Positions 45,101 to 54,779 of a DNA stretch of 64,000 nt are shown here, piece after piece. The notes under the pieces were generated by a model. That model had not been told where the DNA came from. It saw only the letters and a list, made by a program, of their open reading frames with translations, and did no database searches. This stretch comes from Hyalella azteca (taxonomy: Eukaryota; Arthropoda; Malacostraca; Amphipoda; Hyalellidae): positions 677,339 through 741,338 of the forward strand of contig NW_025941620.1 in the NCBI RefSeq assembly GCF_000764305.2, read 5' to 3'. The number at the start of each line of letters is the position of its first letter. The stretch's first letter is position 1. A program made the translations under genes and the position numbers.

Positions 45101-46343
45101 ACCACTGATACCACAGCCAATGACACAGACTTTAACCTGAAATTTAATAAGAATGAATAAAGTATAACTAGCTACATCCTTCAAAATCACTCAAACATAC
45201 GTAAGTGGCCTAAGAGAAATGGTACATTCTTGCCTGTGATTCTTGGAAATTGCTAGGCAAATAATTTGAATTCATAATTTCCAGAAAACTCTGAATGATA
45301 TTTCAGATTGAAACTTGTTTGGAGCTGTACATTTTCACTAAAAAATTAAAGTCTTCCACATGGCAAGGATTTTAATTTAGTCTGAAGGTAACCTGAAAAA
45401 TTGTGCAGAAGCCATGGGTGGACAGTGGATAAGACAAAAATGTCTGTGCTTGTGGATGCCACTCAACTTAAGTCAATTTCACCCATCTACAACTACATTC
45501 AAAAAATATATTATACATCAAAACATACAGGGTGCATTATGAAAGTAATGAGCATTTTCTGGAAAATAACATTTATTGATCATAATTTGTACAAATGTTC
45601 AGTATTCTTCAAAATACATTCCTCCTGCATCAATACACTTGCGGAGATGTGTTTGCCATGCCTGAAAGGCACCCTGAAACTCCTCGACCGGAATGCCTTC
45701 AGGAACATTGTAACATGGTGTTGTATGTGGAAAAGGTGAGTTTACAGTTGGTCCTTGGCTCCTTGCGGTACTACAAACTCACAATGGACTATTTCTTGGA
45801 TGTCAAAGAAGACAATGATCATCATTTTGATTGCAAAACTTTGCAGTTTGCACAGTCGATCCACATTCTCTTCAGTTGGGGTTGGCATCCAGAACGGGGT
45901 TTGTTGGCAACCTCCTCCCGGCCCACCTTGAACGCCTTGTGCTACTTCCCAGATTGTGATCTTGAAATGCAGTCATCCACAAAGGCTTCTTGCAGCATCT
46001 GGAATGTTTTGGTTGCATTTCTTCCAAGCCTCAAGCAAAACTTTATGGCATATTGTTGTTCCAGCTAATGCTCCATCATGCTATGTTACAAAAGTCTAAA
46101 ACACACTTCACACAGAGGCTCGTTTCCCTGCTCATACTGTTCAAACTCAACTGACAACTGGACTGGATGCACTGAAAGGGCATATCCCCCACCACAATCC
46201 CCAGCCAGTTTGACTGTGCTGTGGCCATGCCATCTATTGTTGCATCACAATAACATCATGCTCATTACTTTCATAATAACTCTGTATAAGTGTATATAAA
46301 TACTTACCCTAATTTCCTTCATTTGTTTCAGAGAAGCTGCCAT
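33189..46343 (-). CDS. Flavin amine oxidase (polyamine oxidase-like), module A
   Basis: Eleven minus-strand exons from the start MAASLKQMKEIR at 46343 to 33193 read in phase, about 530 codons. Visible in order are the FAD site VKVCVIGCGISGAAAAGE, EAAGRYGGRVHT, MGANWLHGEKGN, YWELPGNPGGNW and HGYQTIMEHLV. These are followed by ADHVIYSASLGVLKA, FSPQLPPRKMLAIE, GFDAVAKVFVQFEQPWWP, WSSNPSIRGAYSFR and FCGEATHRHLYSTVPGA. These are the classical blocks of spermine/N1-acetylpolyamine oxidases. No signal peptide is seen, so a cytosolic or peroxisomal location is likely. Exactly one exon, the counterpart of WEEHVTGF in module C, is not found between 34071 and 35077. After the oxidase domain comes an acidic Ser/Ala tail; at 33189 a stop codon overlaps a strong GTGAGT donor, so the message may end there or continue into module B. 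SMOX and PAOX cannot be told apart here. Confidence 0.85.
33193..33578 (-). CDS. Module A exon 11 (GEAT motif and acidic tail)
   Basis: VLQFCGEATHRHLYSTVPGA, then the REARRLLAFLRHG helix, then about 85 residues rich in Asp, Glu, Ser and Ala. It ends either at TGA (33189-33191) or at the GTGAGT donor just before it. Confidence 0.87.
33735..33930. repeat. 17-bp array, agtggcaggataagtgt
   Basis: Eleven copies in the intron between module A exons 10 and 11. Confidence 0.9.
33951..34071 (-). CDS. Module A exon 10
   Basis: Acceptor GTGTTGCAG; STWSSNPSIRGAYSFRTMQA to VVLRGVP, donor GTCAGA. It begins in phase 2 whereas exon 9 ends in phase 0, so an exon is missing between them. Confidence 0.86.
34066..34250. 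repeat. 29-bp array grown from the exon 10 acceptor
   Basis: Six copies of ctgctcctgcaacacacgac plus ttgttatta; the minus strand of each reads GTTGCAGGAGCA, the real acceptor. Confidence 0.88.
34735..34930. repeat. 30-bp array with a donor-like CAGGTGCGT in each unit
   Basis: Six to seven copies of gtgccccagacgggcttggg plus gacgcacctg between exon 9 and the missing exon. All six frames tend to stay open because 30 is divisible by three. Confidence 0.88.
34930..35095. repeat. 27-bp array of the exon 9 donor
   Basis: Six copies of cagtacctgcacggggtccc plus gaggggg. Each holds GTGCAGGTACTG, the last codons and donor of exon 9; units vary by one G, so they change frame. Confidence 0.9.
35077..35199 (-). 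CDS. Module A exon 9 (lysine/PWW)
   Basis: SLGFDAVAKVFVQFEQPWWP, then ADCAGFNFLNDLSVPPRDPVQ; donor GTACTG. The lysine of VAKV is the family's flavin-proximal lysine. Confidence 0.87.
36027..36062 (+). ncRNA. Hammerhead-like core (uncertain)
   Basis: CTGATGA at 36032-36038, a GGAG/CTCC stem, then GAAACG at 36053-36058, in the order found in hammerhead ribozymes of Penelope-like elements. The other two stems are not clear, so it may be an inactive relic. Confidence 0.4.
36083..36321. repeat. 119-bp tandem duplication spanning the exon 8 GC donor
   Basis: The last 45 coding bases of exon 8, its donor and 70 bases of intron recur downstream; the extra copy has GAGGCGAGT at the border instead of GAGGCTAGT. 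Confidence 0.85.
36275..36480 (-). CDS. Module A exon 8
   Basis: Acceptor ATTACAG; codes VGQPETSEDAS..., VVVADHVIYSASLGVLKATA and FFSPQLPPRKMLAIE. The phase that fits both the next exon and the family alignment requires a GC donor (GAG|GCTAGT). Confidence 0.85.
36900..37445. repeat. 13-bp array, aaggaaataaagc
   Basis: About forty copies between exons 7 and 8, with a/g and a/t variants (gaagc, ttaagc). Confidence 0.92.
37463..37580 (-). CDS. Module A exon 7
   Basis: DRVGRERILLNSPALKVAWG to LSSLSAHT; donor GTCAGT. RILLNSPALKV aligns with the I.LN..V..I strand. The acceptor is repeated in the preceding intron. Confidence 0.83.
37565..37650. repeat. Triplicated acceptor of module A exon 7
   Basis: caacacggtcctgcaacacgggcaac units; on the minus strand GTTGCAGGACCGTGTTG repeats the acceptor and first codons. 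Confidence 0.8.
38061..38220. repeat. 40-bp array of the exon 6 donor, four copies
   Basis: Each copy carries 27 coding bases, GTGAGT and several intron bases. The three extra copies read GATCATCT or CATCTAGTG like the exon, with single substitutions. Confidence 0.92.
38190..38288 (-). CDS. Module A exon 6
   Basis: VSAATRSEYWELPGNPGGNW, then ASHGYQTIMEHLV, phase 0 both ends, donor GTGAGT. HGYQTIMEHL matches the GY..++E.L block. Confidence 0.9.
38415..39025. repeat. 18-bp array, about 33 copies
   Basis: Unit gagccagtctcattagca, with a related block of cataagcaaagccagcct at the left. Open on both strands for over 200 codons because 18 is divisible by three; these frames are not genes. Confidence 0.92.
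39466..39795 (+). mobile_element. tRNA-derived SINE, copy 2, with repeated 3' tail
   Basis: Same A box, B box and body as the 28872 copy; the last 60 bases (aagaatcggcgacaggccta...) are repeated at 39725-39795 after an ATT run. Confidence 0.8.
39830..39929 (-). CDS. Module A exon 5
   Basis: FSAVNKWGSVGWQMLDWYGR, then LQCNIDGSASWHQ; acceptor GTGCTTCCAG, donor GTGGGT. Aligns with the HWCIKWYLADNAC helix of module C. Confidence 0.85.
40010..40125. repeat. gtagcggtagcggc / gctacatttagagcat repeats
   Basis: Three degenerate units with inverted complementarity (gctaca and tgtagc). Confidence 0.7.
40524..40548 (-). ncRNA. Hammerhead-like core in the Penelope-like fragment
   Basis: CTGATGA, a GGGC/GCCC stem and GAAACG follow the stop codon by about 90 bases on the same strand, where ribozymes are known in these elements. 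Stem I pairing is not evident. Confidence 0.5.
40635..40860 (-). pseudogene. GIY-YIG-type endonuclease C-terminus of a Penelope-like element
   Basis: About 70 open codons to a stop at 40635-40637, including CIKHFTEKKSVRLHTEQ, INQFKILCNAS and DLRILESLYIHKLKPKLN. The LRILESLYI..KP.LN block is common at the end of Penelope-like proteins. The reverse transcriptase part is absent. Confidence 0.6.
41470..41755. repeat. 15-bp array, gaagttaggccagac
   Basis: About eighteen copies; gives long frames on both strands, which I regard as artefacts of the repeat. Confidence 0.92.
41992..42136 (-). CDS. Module A exon 4
   Basis: Codes KDKYMCVDPHGAVLPTDLAA to LGEYFEE; donor GTGAGC. The acceptor is one of several identical TGCAG sites in a 27-bp array, all in the same frame, so the true 5' border is uncertain. 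Confidence 0.82.
42121..42240. repeat. 27-bp in-frame array at the exon 4 acceptor
   Basis: Four to five copies of caacgcacatgtacttgtct plus ttacctg. On the minus strand every unit reads TGCAG followed by KDKYMCV; 27 is divisible by three and no unit has a stop, so any number could be kept in the protein. Confidence 0.9.
42250..43545. other. Intron of module A, no recognised feature
   Basis: AT-rich; no element ends, arrays or exon-like frame seen. Confidence 0.5.
43550..43672 (-). CDS. Module A exon 3
   Basis: Acceptor ATATGTTTCAG, donor GTGAGT. Codes DSHLEMGANWLHGEKGNCVY and ESEPVML; GANWLHG..GN is a family block. Confidence 0.92.
44114..44250. mobile_element. Short retroposon, second copy, with 9-bp target duplication
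   Basis: Flanked by TGTGACAAG at 44105-44113 and 44251-44259; body begins ttagttagtttagtggcc as at 14087 but has a different, shorter 3' end (cacccacaaggggcgg). Confidence 0.8.
44295..44540. repeat. 31-bp array, eight copies
   Basis: Unit cttagtgactataatagcaa plus taattcttgaa, intron between exons 2 and 3 of module A. Confidence 0.92.
45001..45136 (-). CDS. Module A exon 2 (GxGxxG)
   Basis: VKVCVIGCGISGAAAAGELV, then KDVIVLEAAGRYGGRVHTIKH: the Rossmann FAD site and the EAxxRxGGR stretch. Donor GTGAGT, phase 1. Confidence 0.93.
45528..46284 (-). mobile_element. Mariner-like element, both ends present
   Basis: Inverted ends CAGGGTGCATTATGAAAGTA and (complement) CAGAGTTATTATGAAAGTAA, both running on to ATGAGCA, are bounded by TA at 45526-45527 and 46285-46286. 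It sits in intron 1 of module A. At 757 bp it is shorter than a full mariner of about 1.3 kb. Confidence 0.85.
45590..46060 (-). pseudogene. Broken mariner transposase
   Basis: The minus strand reads LEQQYAIKFCLRLGRNATKT, then WHKAFKVGREEV, and near the other end FQGAFQAWQTHLRKCIDAGG and MYFEEY before a stop. These are the N-terminal helix-turn-helix and C-terminal parts of a mariner transposase. Frames shift several times and the central catalytic part is mostly deleted, so it cannot be active. Confidence 0.82.
46308..46343 (-). CDS. Module A exon 1 (start)
   Basis: Twelve codons, MAASLKQMKEIR, ATG at 46341-46343 in context aaaATGG, donor GTAAGT; joins VKVCVIG in phase 0. The motif match of the junction (IRVKVCVIGCG) supports this start. 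Confidence 0.75.
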
Positions 46344-46599
46344 TTTTACTACTAAAAATGCTAGAAATTTCTAAAATAATTAAGTAATATAAAACTTGGT
46401 AAAATAATTCTTTTGCAGCGTTGCTACTTGCTAGGCTTGGACAGTTGAAAGCAAAATCTGAAGGTAAATATACTATAAAAAAGTTCACCTGAAAAAGGAA
46501 AAGGTAATTCCATTAATTACTAGAAAATGCTATTCATTCATTGTGAATAAGTTTAAACTACCTATATTCATTTCCTTCATGGCTTCATTCATTATTTCA

Positions 46600-46960
46600 T
46601 TTGCTTCAGTCTTTCAGTTTCAGATAGTACTACTAGTACTAGCACTAGGTACTGCAGCCTTGCAGGAGTGCAGGTAGTACGCTGTATGCCACATACAGTA
46701 CCATTAACCATATTACTGTATTACAGTATTAGCCACTATTAGGCTATTAGCCAGTATTAGGCGGCTTAGGCCATTAGCCTTCTGAGCCCTTAGGCTAGTC
46801 TAGGACTATTACCATTTACCAAAGTACATTCTGTACACACTACACAGTACATAGAGTATTAGTACTCACTAAACACGGAAAACACCAAACTTTATAATAT
46901 CGGGAAAGGGAATAACCTGCATCTTTTCTAACAAAACTAGCCTAGGCTAATACCACTCAT
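46600..46960. other. Upstream region of module A
   Basis: Low-complexity tag/cta-rich DNA (actactagtactagcactag, attaggctattagccag). It could contain the promoter, but I see no defined element. Confidence 0.35.
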
Positions 46961-47815
46961 AGTCATACACTACAGCTAGTATGGAATATATCTACTTGGC
47001 GAGCCGCGACTGAATTTTTCGAGCCGTGGTTTTATGGATTTGCCAGCCGTGATTCCATTTCTACGAAGGAGAGGTAGCAGTGTGGCGCAGGGCGTTCTTT
47101 ATCGAAAGTGGGGAAGGGGCTAGGCTGCATGGAATAGAAATATTTTGGGGTTTAGCGTGTGGGTTACGACCATTGTTTTGGCGGCTTGCAGGTCATTGGC
47201 TCGCTGGTTTACATCCATGAAGGAATTTAGTCCCTGTGGCTTTCAGTAAGTAATCATGTTGGCTAATTTGCTCTGCAGCATGCTTGCGCACGGGGTGAAG
47301 TATGAAAATTTTGCTGGTATTGGGCAATGCTGGGTTATTTCAGTCGTCCCATCTTCAACAAACGTTTTGTTTATTTGTTTACATTACGATGTTTATGTTT
47401 TTTCTGCAAGATATTTTTGGCGGAAACGGTAAAGCAATGCGGATTGCGGAAGTTGACAAATGACAATTTTATGAAATGACATGTTTGCGAAGTGCAAACT
47501 GCGATTTTTTAATCAAACAAAAATTTATGACATTCGAGCCGCGAGATTTCATACCTACTGGAATTATATGATATTAGAGCCGCGATATTTCAGACAAAAA
47601 AAGGACTTTTCCAGACTAGCACTACAGGCATACGAAGAACCCTAGGAAAGAAGAAGTTAAGAAACTAGACAGTAGGCCTAGAAATGAAGTTTGCAACAAA
47701 TCATAAAAATAAACACGTGCATCAACTAAATAATTATGATAGGCAATTGGTGAAGGGTAGTTATTTATTTCCTTTGTTTTTCGGTTTTGAGAGTAGAGAC
47801 GATTTATAAAGCCGA

Positions 47816-48088
47816 GCGATCTCACGTGGCAACTTGACTTAACTGACCAATCGAATGAACCAAGTACCAAACGAGTACCGAGACTGAAATTAGAAGATTG
47901 TTCCCTACCAATAAAATGACAATCGGTGTGTGAAGTAAGTTTTCAGCGCACCCATTAAAATAAGCCATTATTCCGGCAGCGGCAATTAAGGAGTCCGAAA
48001 TCCACATTTTAAACATGTTTTTGACACGAAGAAACACATCCATAACAGGCATCAAATTCTTATAAATGTTAAATAAAGAGTTAGTCAT
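47816..48088 (-). CDS. Possible exon of a small membrane protein
   Basis: Open from an ATG at 48088: MTNSLFNIYKNLMPVMDVFL, then two hydrophobic runs (SLIAAAGIMAYF and PIVILLVGNNLLISVSVLVW). A GTGAGA donor follows after VAT near 47825. Composition is protein-like, but I recognise no family and no partner exon was found. It could also be chance. Confidence 0.25.
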
Positions 48089-48379
48089 AATTTAAATGCC
48101 CTGCTAACTAATGATGTCAATTTTGAAGCAGATAATCTATTATAATATTTTATGTGAAAAGTTGACTGGCCAGTTTTTCTTGTTGTTCACACCGGCAGTC
48201 CGGCACAAAGGCACTTGCCACTAATCCGTACGAACAGGAAACTATCAAGCTCAAAAATTTTCATGTTTAAAACGTCCAAAATCATATTTTTCAAATAAAT
48301 ATTTTAACTTCAGTAGGTGTTTGATTATTATCCTAATCCAATTAACTGTTGAGTAACATTTTCTACTAGTCAGTTGTTC

Positions 48380-48485
48380 CCATAATATAATAATATATAA
48401 TATAATATGATAAAAATATAATATAATACAATATAATATAATATAATTTAATATAACATAATATAATATAATATAATTAATATGG
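48380..48485. repeat. ataatataatata microsatellite
   Basis: Simple A/T repeat of about 100 bases. Confidence 0.9.
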
Positions 48486-48489
48486 AGCA

Positions 48490-50330
48490 GTAGAATGCAA
48501 AAGTGCGATATGAACTCGTGCGAATCCGTTTAGAATTGTTGGAATAACGAGCTGTTGAGTTGAGCAAACGTTGCGTTTTTGAGTCGCGATTTTGTGGCCG
48601 AGTTCGGAACAGTGTCGATTCGGTCCATTTTTGGCAAGTTGGTGATTCTTATACTTTTTTATTTGATCGTACCGGAACCTAAAAGCTACTGAATTTGCAC
48701 CAGATCTAAAAGGTTCCCTGCACAGCTAGTCCAAATGTATATTGCTACACGACTTTATCTGGGCTTTATCGAGTCTTTTCGTGAACGCCATCGTACTCAA
48801 CGCTTCGACACCGCTCGGACCTTTTTGGGCGTACGATTTTTTAAACAAATTTTCAGAGTAAAGCTTCATAAAACGTATTCCGCTCATAACTTTGTCACAT
48901 TGAAACGGATCTCGACTTAATTAAAAACGAATGTTATTATTCAAAATAACATATAACTTAGAGAGATAAATGCGCTACATCAAATCTACTTCACTAACAC
49001 GTAACGTACAGTAGCACTTGCATTACATCAAATCGACTTCACTAACATGTAACGTTAGTGAAGCACTTACATTTAATCAAATCGAAGGCACTAATATGTA
49101 ACGTAGATCGAGTATATAGCACTTGCATTCCATCAAATTAAATATTTCATCGACTCGCCAAACGAAACTCCGAGTGTGCGAAGGCAGATTTTCATAATTT
49201 TTTACGTCCGGCTTGAATTCGAGACATAAATCGTAAAAGTTTTAGTCTTATTTTAATTTGTTATACATGTACATTCAATAAAAACCTAATTGCAAAAGAG
49301 CCGCCGCGCAATTTATAATCCCGGAATGCCTTTCCTCTTCATTATTACTGGTGCCTCTAATTCCATAAATAACAATAGAGCTTTTGTTCGCTAATTAGAC
49401 ATTGTCCGTTCAAACTCATATGTTAGATGGAAGATAAAAAAACTTATTTGATTCTCGTTACAGAATATATAAAATGAGGAGTTTGTGCCATCCAATTTGA
49501 ATTATAACACAAAAAAACGATATATCATAAAATCATTATAATTACAAAAATCGCATTTCAGTCTTTGGCCTTATCCTTTTATCCCCCGCAGTTGTGCTTG
49601 CGGACAGTCCTAATATATTTATGGCAATTTTGTTGAAAGACAAACACTAACTTTGACGAATATAAATAAGATTAGATTTACATTATACGCATATAATCAC
49701 TATAAGTGGATTCAACACAAGTACACTTCACTGACAGCATCGACAAAGCCAGAAATTATGTCAATCCGAAAAAGCTCCAGATTTTCTGCAAATTTTCCTT
49801 TTTAAATGTTGGTATTTTAACAATAAATTCACTCATAGTTAAGCAAAGCTGACAATTTAATCAAATAATTAGGTTATTAAAATTTTAATCTCTTCCTCAA
49901 CGGTATGATCGTGAACGAGTATATATTCCTGATAGATGTTTTCTTTAGATGGACTATATAAAGCTATATATATATATAGCTTTCACTCATATGAACCACA
50001 TGCGAAGTTTCCAATATGCGGCGAGTAAGAAGCTTCATGTAAAAGTCCCTGTGAATCCGTCCGCTTTAGTCGGGGCTGGCCGCGGACGAGATGACTCCCA
50101 GTCCGGCTTTGACTGCTCCTCCCTCTGGACTAAACCCAGTCAAATCCTTTGCGCCTAAAAGTTCCCTTAAAAATGCAAATGCTAAGCCTATTGCTAAAAT
50201 TTTGACCGCTTCTCAGGCTTGCTTTGTGCGTCGAAGCGGCGGGCGTTTTTTGTTATTGTAATCTCGCCAGAAGCCTCCAGGGAGCCGGACGCGCACAGTG
50301 CAACTGACGGCGGCAAGTCTTGAGCATCAA
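48490..50330. other. No gene seen
   Basis: AT-rich; a 24-base palindrome (aaagctatatat and its complement) at about 49960-49983 and a GC-richer block near 50050-50150 without an assignable frame. Confidence 0.5.
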
Positions 50331-50339
50331 TTATTTATT

Positions 50340-50670
50340 TATTTATTTATAATTTTATCTCAAAGAAACATGTAAACTGAAGTAAAGGATGAATATTTTA
50401 TTTAAAAATTTATTTAAAGAAACATGTAAACTGAAGTAAAGGATGATTCTTTTATTTAAAAAATTATTTAAGAAACATGCAAACTGAAGTAAAGGATGAA
50501 TATTTTATTTAAAAATTTATTTAAAGAAACATGTAAACTGAAGTAAAGGATGATTCTTTTATTTAAAAATTTTTTTTAAAGAAACATGCAAACTGAAGTA
50601 AATTATGAATGTTGTATTTAAAAAAATTATTCAAAGAAACCTGCAAACTGATGTGAAGGATGAATCTTTT
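50340..50670. repeat. About 60-bp array, five copies
   Basis: Unit aaagaaacatgtaaactgaa plus gtaaaggatgaatattttatttaaaaattta. Confidence 0.9.
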
Positions 50671-50679
50671 ATTTACACT

Positions 50680-52420
50680 TAGGTCCAAATTTTACGTGTT
50701 GCAGTTGTCATAAATCATGAACTGAAGAAATATCGATCAAATAAAATAAATTGACAAGTGTGTTGGGTGAGATCTTGTCCTCTCGTTACTATGAATAGTG
50801 TCAAAATTCATCCAAGGCAATAATTTTAAAAGACAATATAATACGCATCACTTAATTGGGGTGATCCTTATGTTTACTATAGGGGCTAAAAAATTATAAT
50901 TTTATAAAAGCGAATAAAACGTTTGCACTAATCTCTGGACCACTGAATCTGCCAGATGCAGACTGATAACTTAATCAAGTAATATCATAAGCCCTAACAA
51001 AAAAGGTGCATGATATTTTTTTACTCAGAAGCATCAATTGTTTTGAAAAAGTATCGTCCACAGGCGAAAATTGACTTGGATATTATAGGAATATTTCACG
51101 AGTATTGTGAAACAATACTCGAGTATTATACGAGTATTGTATAACAATTCTAGAAGGATTGATTTGGTCTCGCAGACCGAGATAACAGATAAATTTATTC
51201 TGTCCAGCGGCCAGATCGCAGAAGAAAAAACTGGATGTATTTTTGTTTGCACGGTCTTTGTGTGGCTTAATGGAAGATCTCGAATGGATGCTTCTTTGTG
51301 AATTCTTAAGCGCTTGTCGTTCGCTGCAGTGGAAATTCTGTTAACGATTTGTGGAAGCAAAAGTGGTTTGCAGGAAAATTCCAAGATTAACTCTTAGAAA
51401 CTCGCGCTTGGAAAATATTTGAATAAATAAAAGGTCCTCAAAGGCAACTTGTAGATGTTTTGTTCATGTTAGGAATAAAGAACGATAGGTTCAGGGTGCT
51501 CAGTTCGGACCAAACGCGTCTTTTAACTCATCCCGCTTTTTCAACAGTAACTATTCGTTTCTACAGAACTTGTTCAATTTCCTTTCAAACCTTGATGCAA
51601 GCTTTTAATTAAAAGGCATTAAACATCATTATTAGGCATCAGCATTAAACAATTCGTGAGAACTATTTAGGCTCTGAGATATAATTATCAGTAACTCTTG
51701 AGATTCAGACCTTAAAGTTACCACAGAGATATAAGCCATAATTATAGTCACTTCTAGTTACCCTAAAGATCTGGATCCAAAGTTACCCTAAATATCTGGA
51801 TCCGGGTTACCTTAAAGATGCATCTCCTAGTTCCACGACCTTGATTCCCGTTGTATTCTTCATGTAGTGACTTCTTGAATGTTAATTAAAACATAAAAAA
51901 TAGTTCAGTTTTCCATCTTTCGTTGTAGGAAAATGACTTTAATTGAAACCATTGCCTTGGAGACAAGACTCATGTTTTTTTGTTGAAAATATGGGAACTG
52001 AACAGTCAAATTATCAACTGAATTAACAGTTTATTAAGCTTCTTATGCTGTCCCAATGATACGTTGCGAAGCATCTTTCCTCCCTAAATGGAAGCCTGCA
52101 TGGAATCCCCGGCGTTTGAGGATTTTTGCAATATTCTCCTGCCGTTTAATTTGGTTGGCTCCTTTCAAAATTTGATCCCGCCGGCGATTGGATCGCGCAA
52201 GCTTTGCCAAACTTTTAGGACTTGAGGTTAGATCGAAGAGGCTAAATGAGGACTTGATTAGGACTTGTTAGGCTTATTAGGCTTATTAAAATGGTCTTAG
52301 AGGCTATTAGGAGGCCTTGCCAATTGAATTGCTTAAGAAGGCAAGCGAGGCCTGCGAGTCGTGAGCTGGAGTAGAGAATGGATGCTGCAAACAACCTTTG
52401 TTATTCAGATTGGCTCGGTT
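50680..52420. other. No gene seen
   Basis: Unique-looking sequence. A 116-codon minus frame at 51034-51384 has no recognisable motif. Confidence 0.45.
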
Positions 52421-52423
52421 CAG

Positions 52424-52463
52424 TTAGGTTAGGCTAGGTTTGGTTAGGTTAGGTTGGGCTAGG
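52424..52463 (+). repeat. Interstitial TTAGG-like telomere repeat
   Basis: Eight consecutive 5-mers in register: TTAGG TTAGG CTAGG TTTGG TTAGG TTAGG TTGGG CTAGG. TTAGG is the arthropod telomere unit. Confidence 0.6.
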
Positions 52464-53422
52464 TTATTTTTGGTTAGTTTAGGTCTTAGTTGATTAGGCT
52501 AAGTTAACATGACAATAATTTCACTGTATGACCGACTATGAAACAGTATCCTTGCTTAAATAGTGGCACAAAATTATTCCTAAAGTCGAACTTACTTCTG
52601 CAGCTGAACGGCCAAAAAGTTCTTGAATCATAAGCAAACCATTCGCAGATGATATGTGTATTATATATCATAAATAAATGTTACGGGTGACTTATTTGCA
52701 AATGTTACCTGACATTTTTACCTGAGATTATACTTCATCCATGTTGAGTATTCAGTACCGTCAATGCCACTAAAGTCGCCACAGCACCTAACCTGATTTC
52801 TCGTATACATTTACCATCGTCAATGCTATTCGTACCTATAGTGGCTTGGAACCGAGAAGTCCCGTCTGTTACAAACGGGCCAAGTCGCCTGCCCTCAATA
52901 GGAACGATCTACTATGTAAACAAAACTAAATAAAGACTTCCTATAGAGATCTAAACAGATTCGTTATCATTTTGTGGGGATTTAACCATATAAATCGTAA
53001 TTTTAACCATGGCGACTTGTGTATCATTGAGGGTAGATGTTTATCTACCGTCATTCAATCTACCGTCATTCAATCTACCGTCAATTCAATCATCAATTCT
53101 ACCCTCATGTTAATCTTCTTTGCATTTAATCTTAACTTAATCAATATTTAAAAAATCGAACACAGTTGACTATAAGCAGTCCCGATACTGAAAACGCATT
53201 CGTTGTTTTCAAAATTGCGAACACTATGCAAAAATGTAATTATATATCACAAAATATTCCCTTTGTGTTCAACGCGAGCTTACTGGCTCCGTTACCGCGG
53301 CCGGAGCCGCTGACACATTGAGCCCACAAGAGACGATATCTTGCATTATAACATAAATTTTACCGTGCATTTCTGTCTGGTCGTGGGACGCCATCCACCT
53401 GCCGTGATTACGACGCCTGAGG

Positions 53423-53462
53423 CCGTAATATAAAAAATATATTCATATTTTTTATATTACGG
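53423..53462. other. 18-bp perfect hairpin
   Basis: ccgtaatataaaaaatat, loop attc, and the exact complement. Confidence 0.9.
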
Positions 53463-53524
53463 CTCTGTCAGCCAATCACTGACGGCTTTTAATGCTACAC
53501 CCACAAATTATGGAGGAGAAATCA

Positions 53525-54560
53525 GACGCGGACTTAGGTCGCGACGTGTACTTAGGTGACGACGTGTACTTAGGCCGTTACGTGTACTTAGGTCGTTACG
53601 TGCACTTAGGTCGCTACGTGTACTTAGATAACGACGCGGACTTAGGTCGCGACGTGTACTTCGGTGGCTACGTGCACTTAGGTCGATACGTCTACTTAGC
53701 CGCTACGTATACGTAGGTCGCTACGTGTACTTAGGTCGATACTGGCGTAGGCTGGCAGAATTTCTTCTCTTAAGCAAGTTTTGGCAGAGAATTAGTTTTA
53801 TTCAACTTGAAAATGAATGTTGTACATTTGAAACGTCGTTCAATATTAAAAATGTCTATCAGTAATTTAATTTTCAATCTTCCAACACCTACGACGAATT
53901 TGGTACGACTTATTGAAAAAACTAAAGAGAAGCTAATAAATAAAACTAATTCTCTGGGCCTGTACTTTCAAAAAAAGTTAAGAGATCGTAAGTTCATCAG
54001 CCAATCATTGATGACCTTTCGAGCAAAATCCACCAATCATAGATAAGAAAATAGAGCGTAAGTACTTACGTTCACTTAGCGAGTTTTGAAAGTATGGCCC
54101 CTGGTCTTTAACAAAACTTGCTTAGGTCGATACGTCTACATAGCCGCTACGTATACGTAGGCCGTTACGTGTACTAGGGCCTCTACGTATACATAGATCT
54201 TTACGTGTACTTAGGCCTTTACGTATACATAGGTCGCCATGTATACTTGGGCCTCTACCTATATTTATGTCGCTACGTATGCCTAGGCCGCTATGTACCC
54301 TTAGGTCGCTACGTACACGGTACACTTAGGCCCCTACGTATACATAGGCCCTTACGTATACTTAGGTCGATATACGTATACTTACGTCGCTACGTATAAT
54401 TAGGCCTCTACGTATACTTAGGTCGATATACGTATACGCTTAGTCCGCTATGTACACTTAGGTCGCTACGTACACTTAGCCCTCTTCGTATACTTAGGAA
54501 AACGTACGTATACTTAGGTCGCTATACGTACGCTTAGGTCGCTATACGTGTACTTGGCTG
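53525..54560. repeat. About 20-bp array, tacttaggtcgctacgtg, interrupted by an insertion
   Basis: Copies at 53525-53745 and 54120-54560; the middle is unrelated DNA that includes a palindromic element at 53957-54107. Confidence 0.88.
53957..54107. mobile_element. About 150-bp palindromic MITE, copy 1
   Basis: Ends gggcctgtactttcaaaa and ttttgaaagtatggccc are inverted; centre contains ccaatcattga and agcgtaagtacttacgt. Homologous over its length to 60619-60765 in reverse orientation. Confidence 0.8.
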
Positions 54561-54779
54561 AAGTTTGATGGTACAACGTCTTGATATTATGCAGCAACAA
54601 AGACTATATTTACCAGCTCACTGATAACGCTGTAAATAACATGAGTTAGCACGATAACCCATACTCAACTATCAGTGAAACAGCATGGCGATTTCTCACT
54701 CCGTGCTTCATCCCTGGTATTTTCCTCTGTTTGTCCTCCAGCAGAACGGTCGAGAAAAAATTTGTATTTGTTGACCTAC

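Noticed and set aside
45595..46068. 157-codon plus frame
   Set aside because: Antisense shadow of the mariner transposase remnant.
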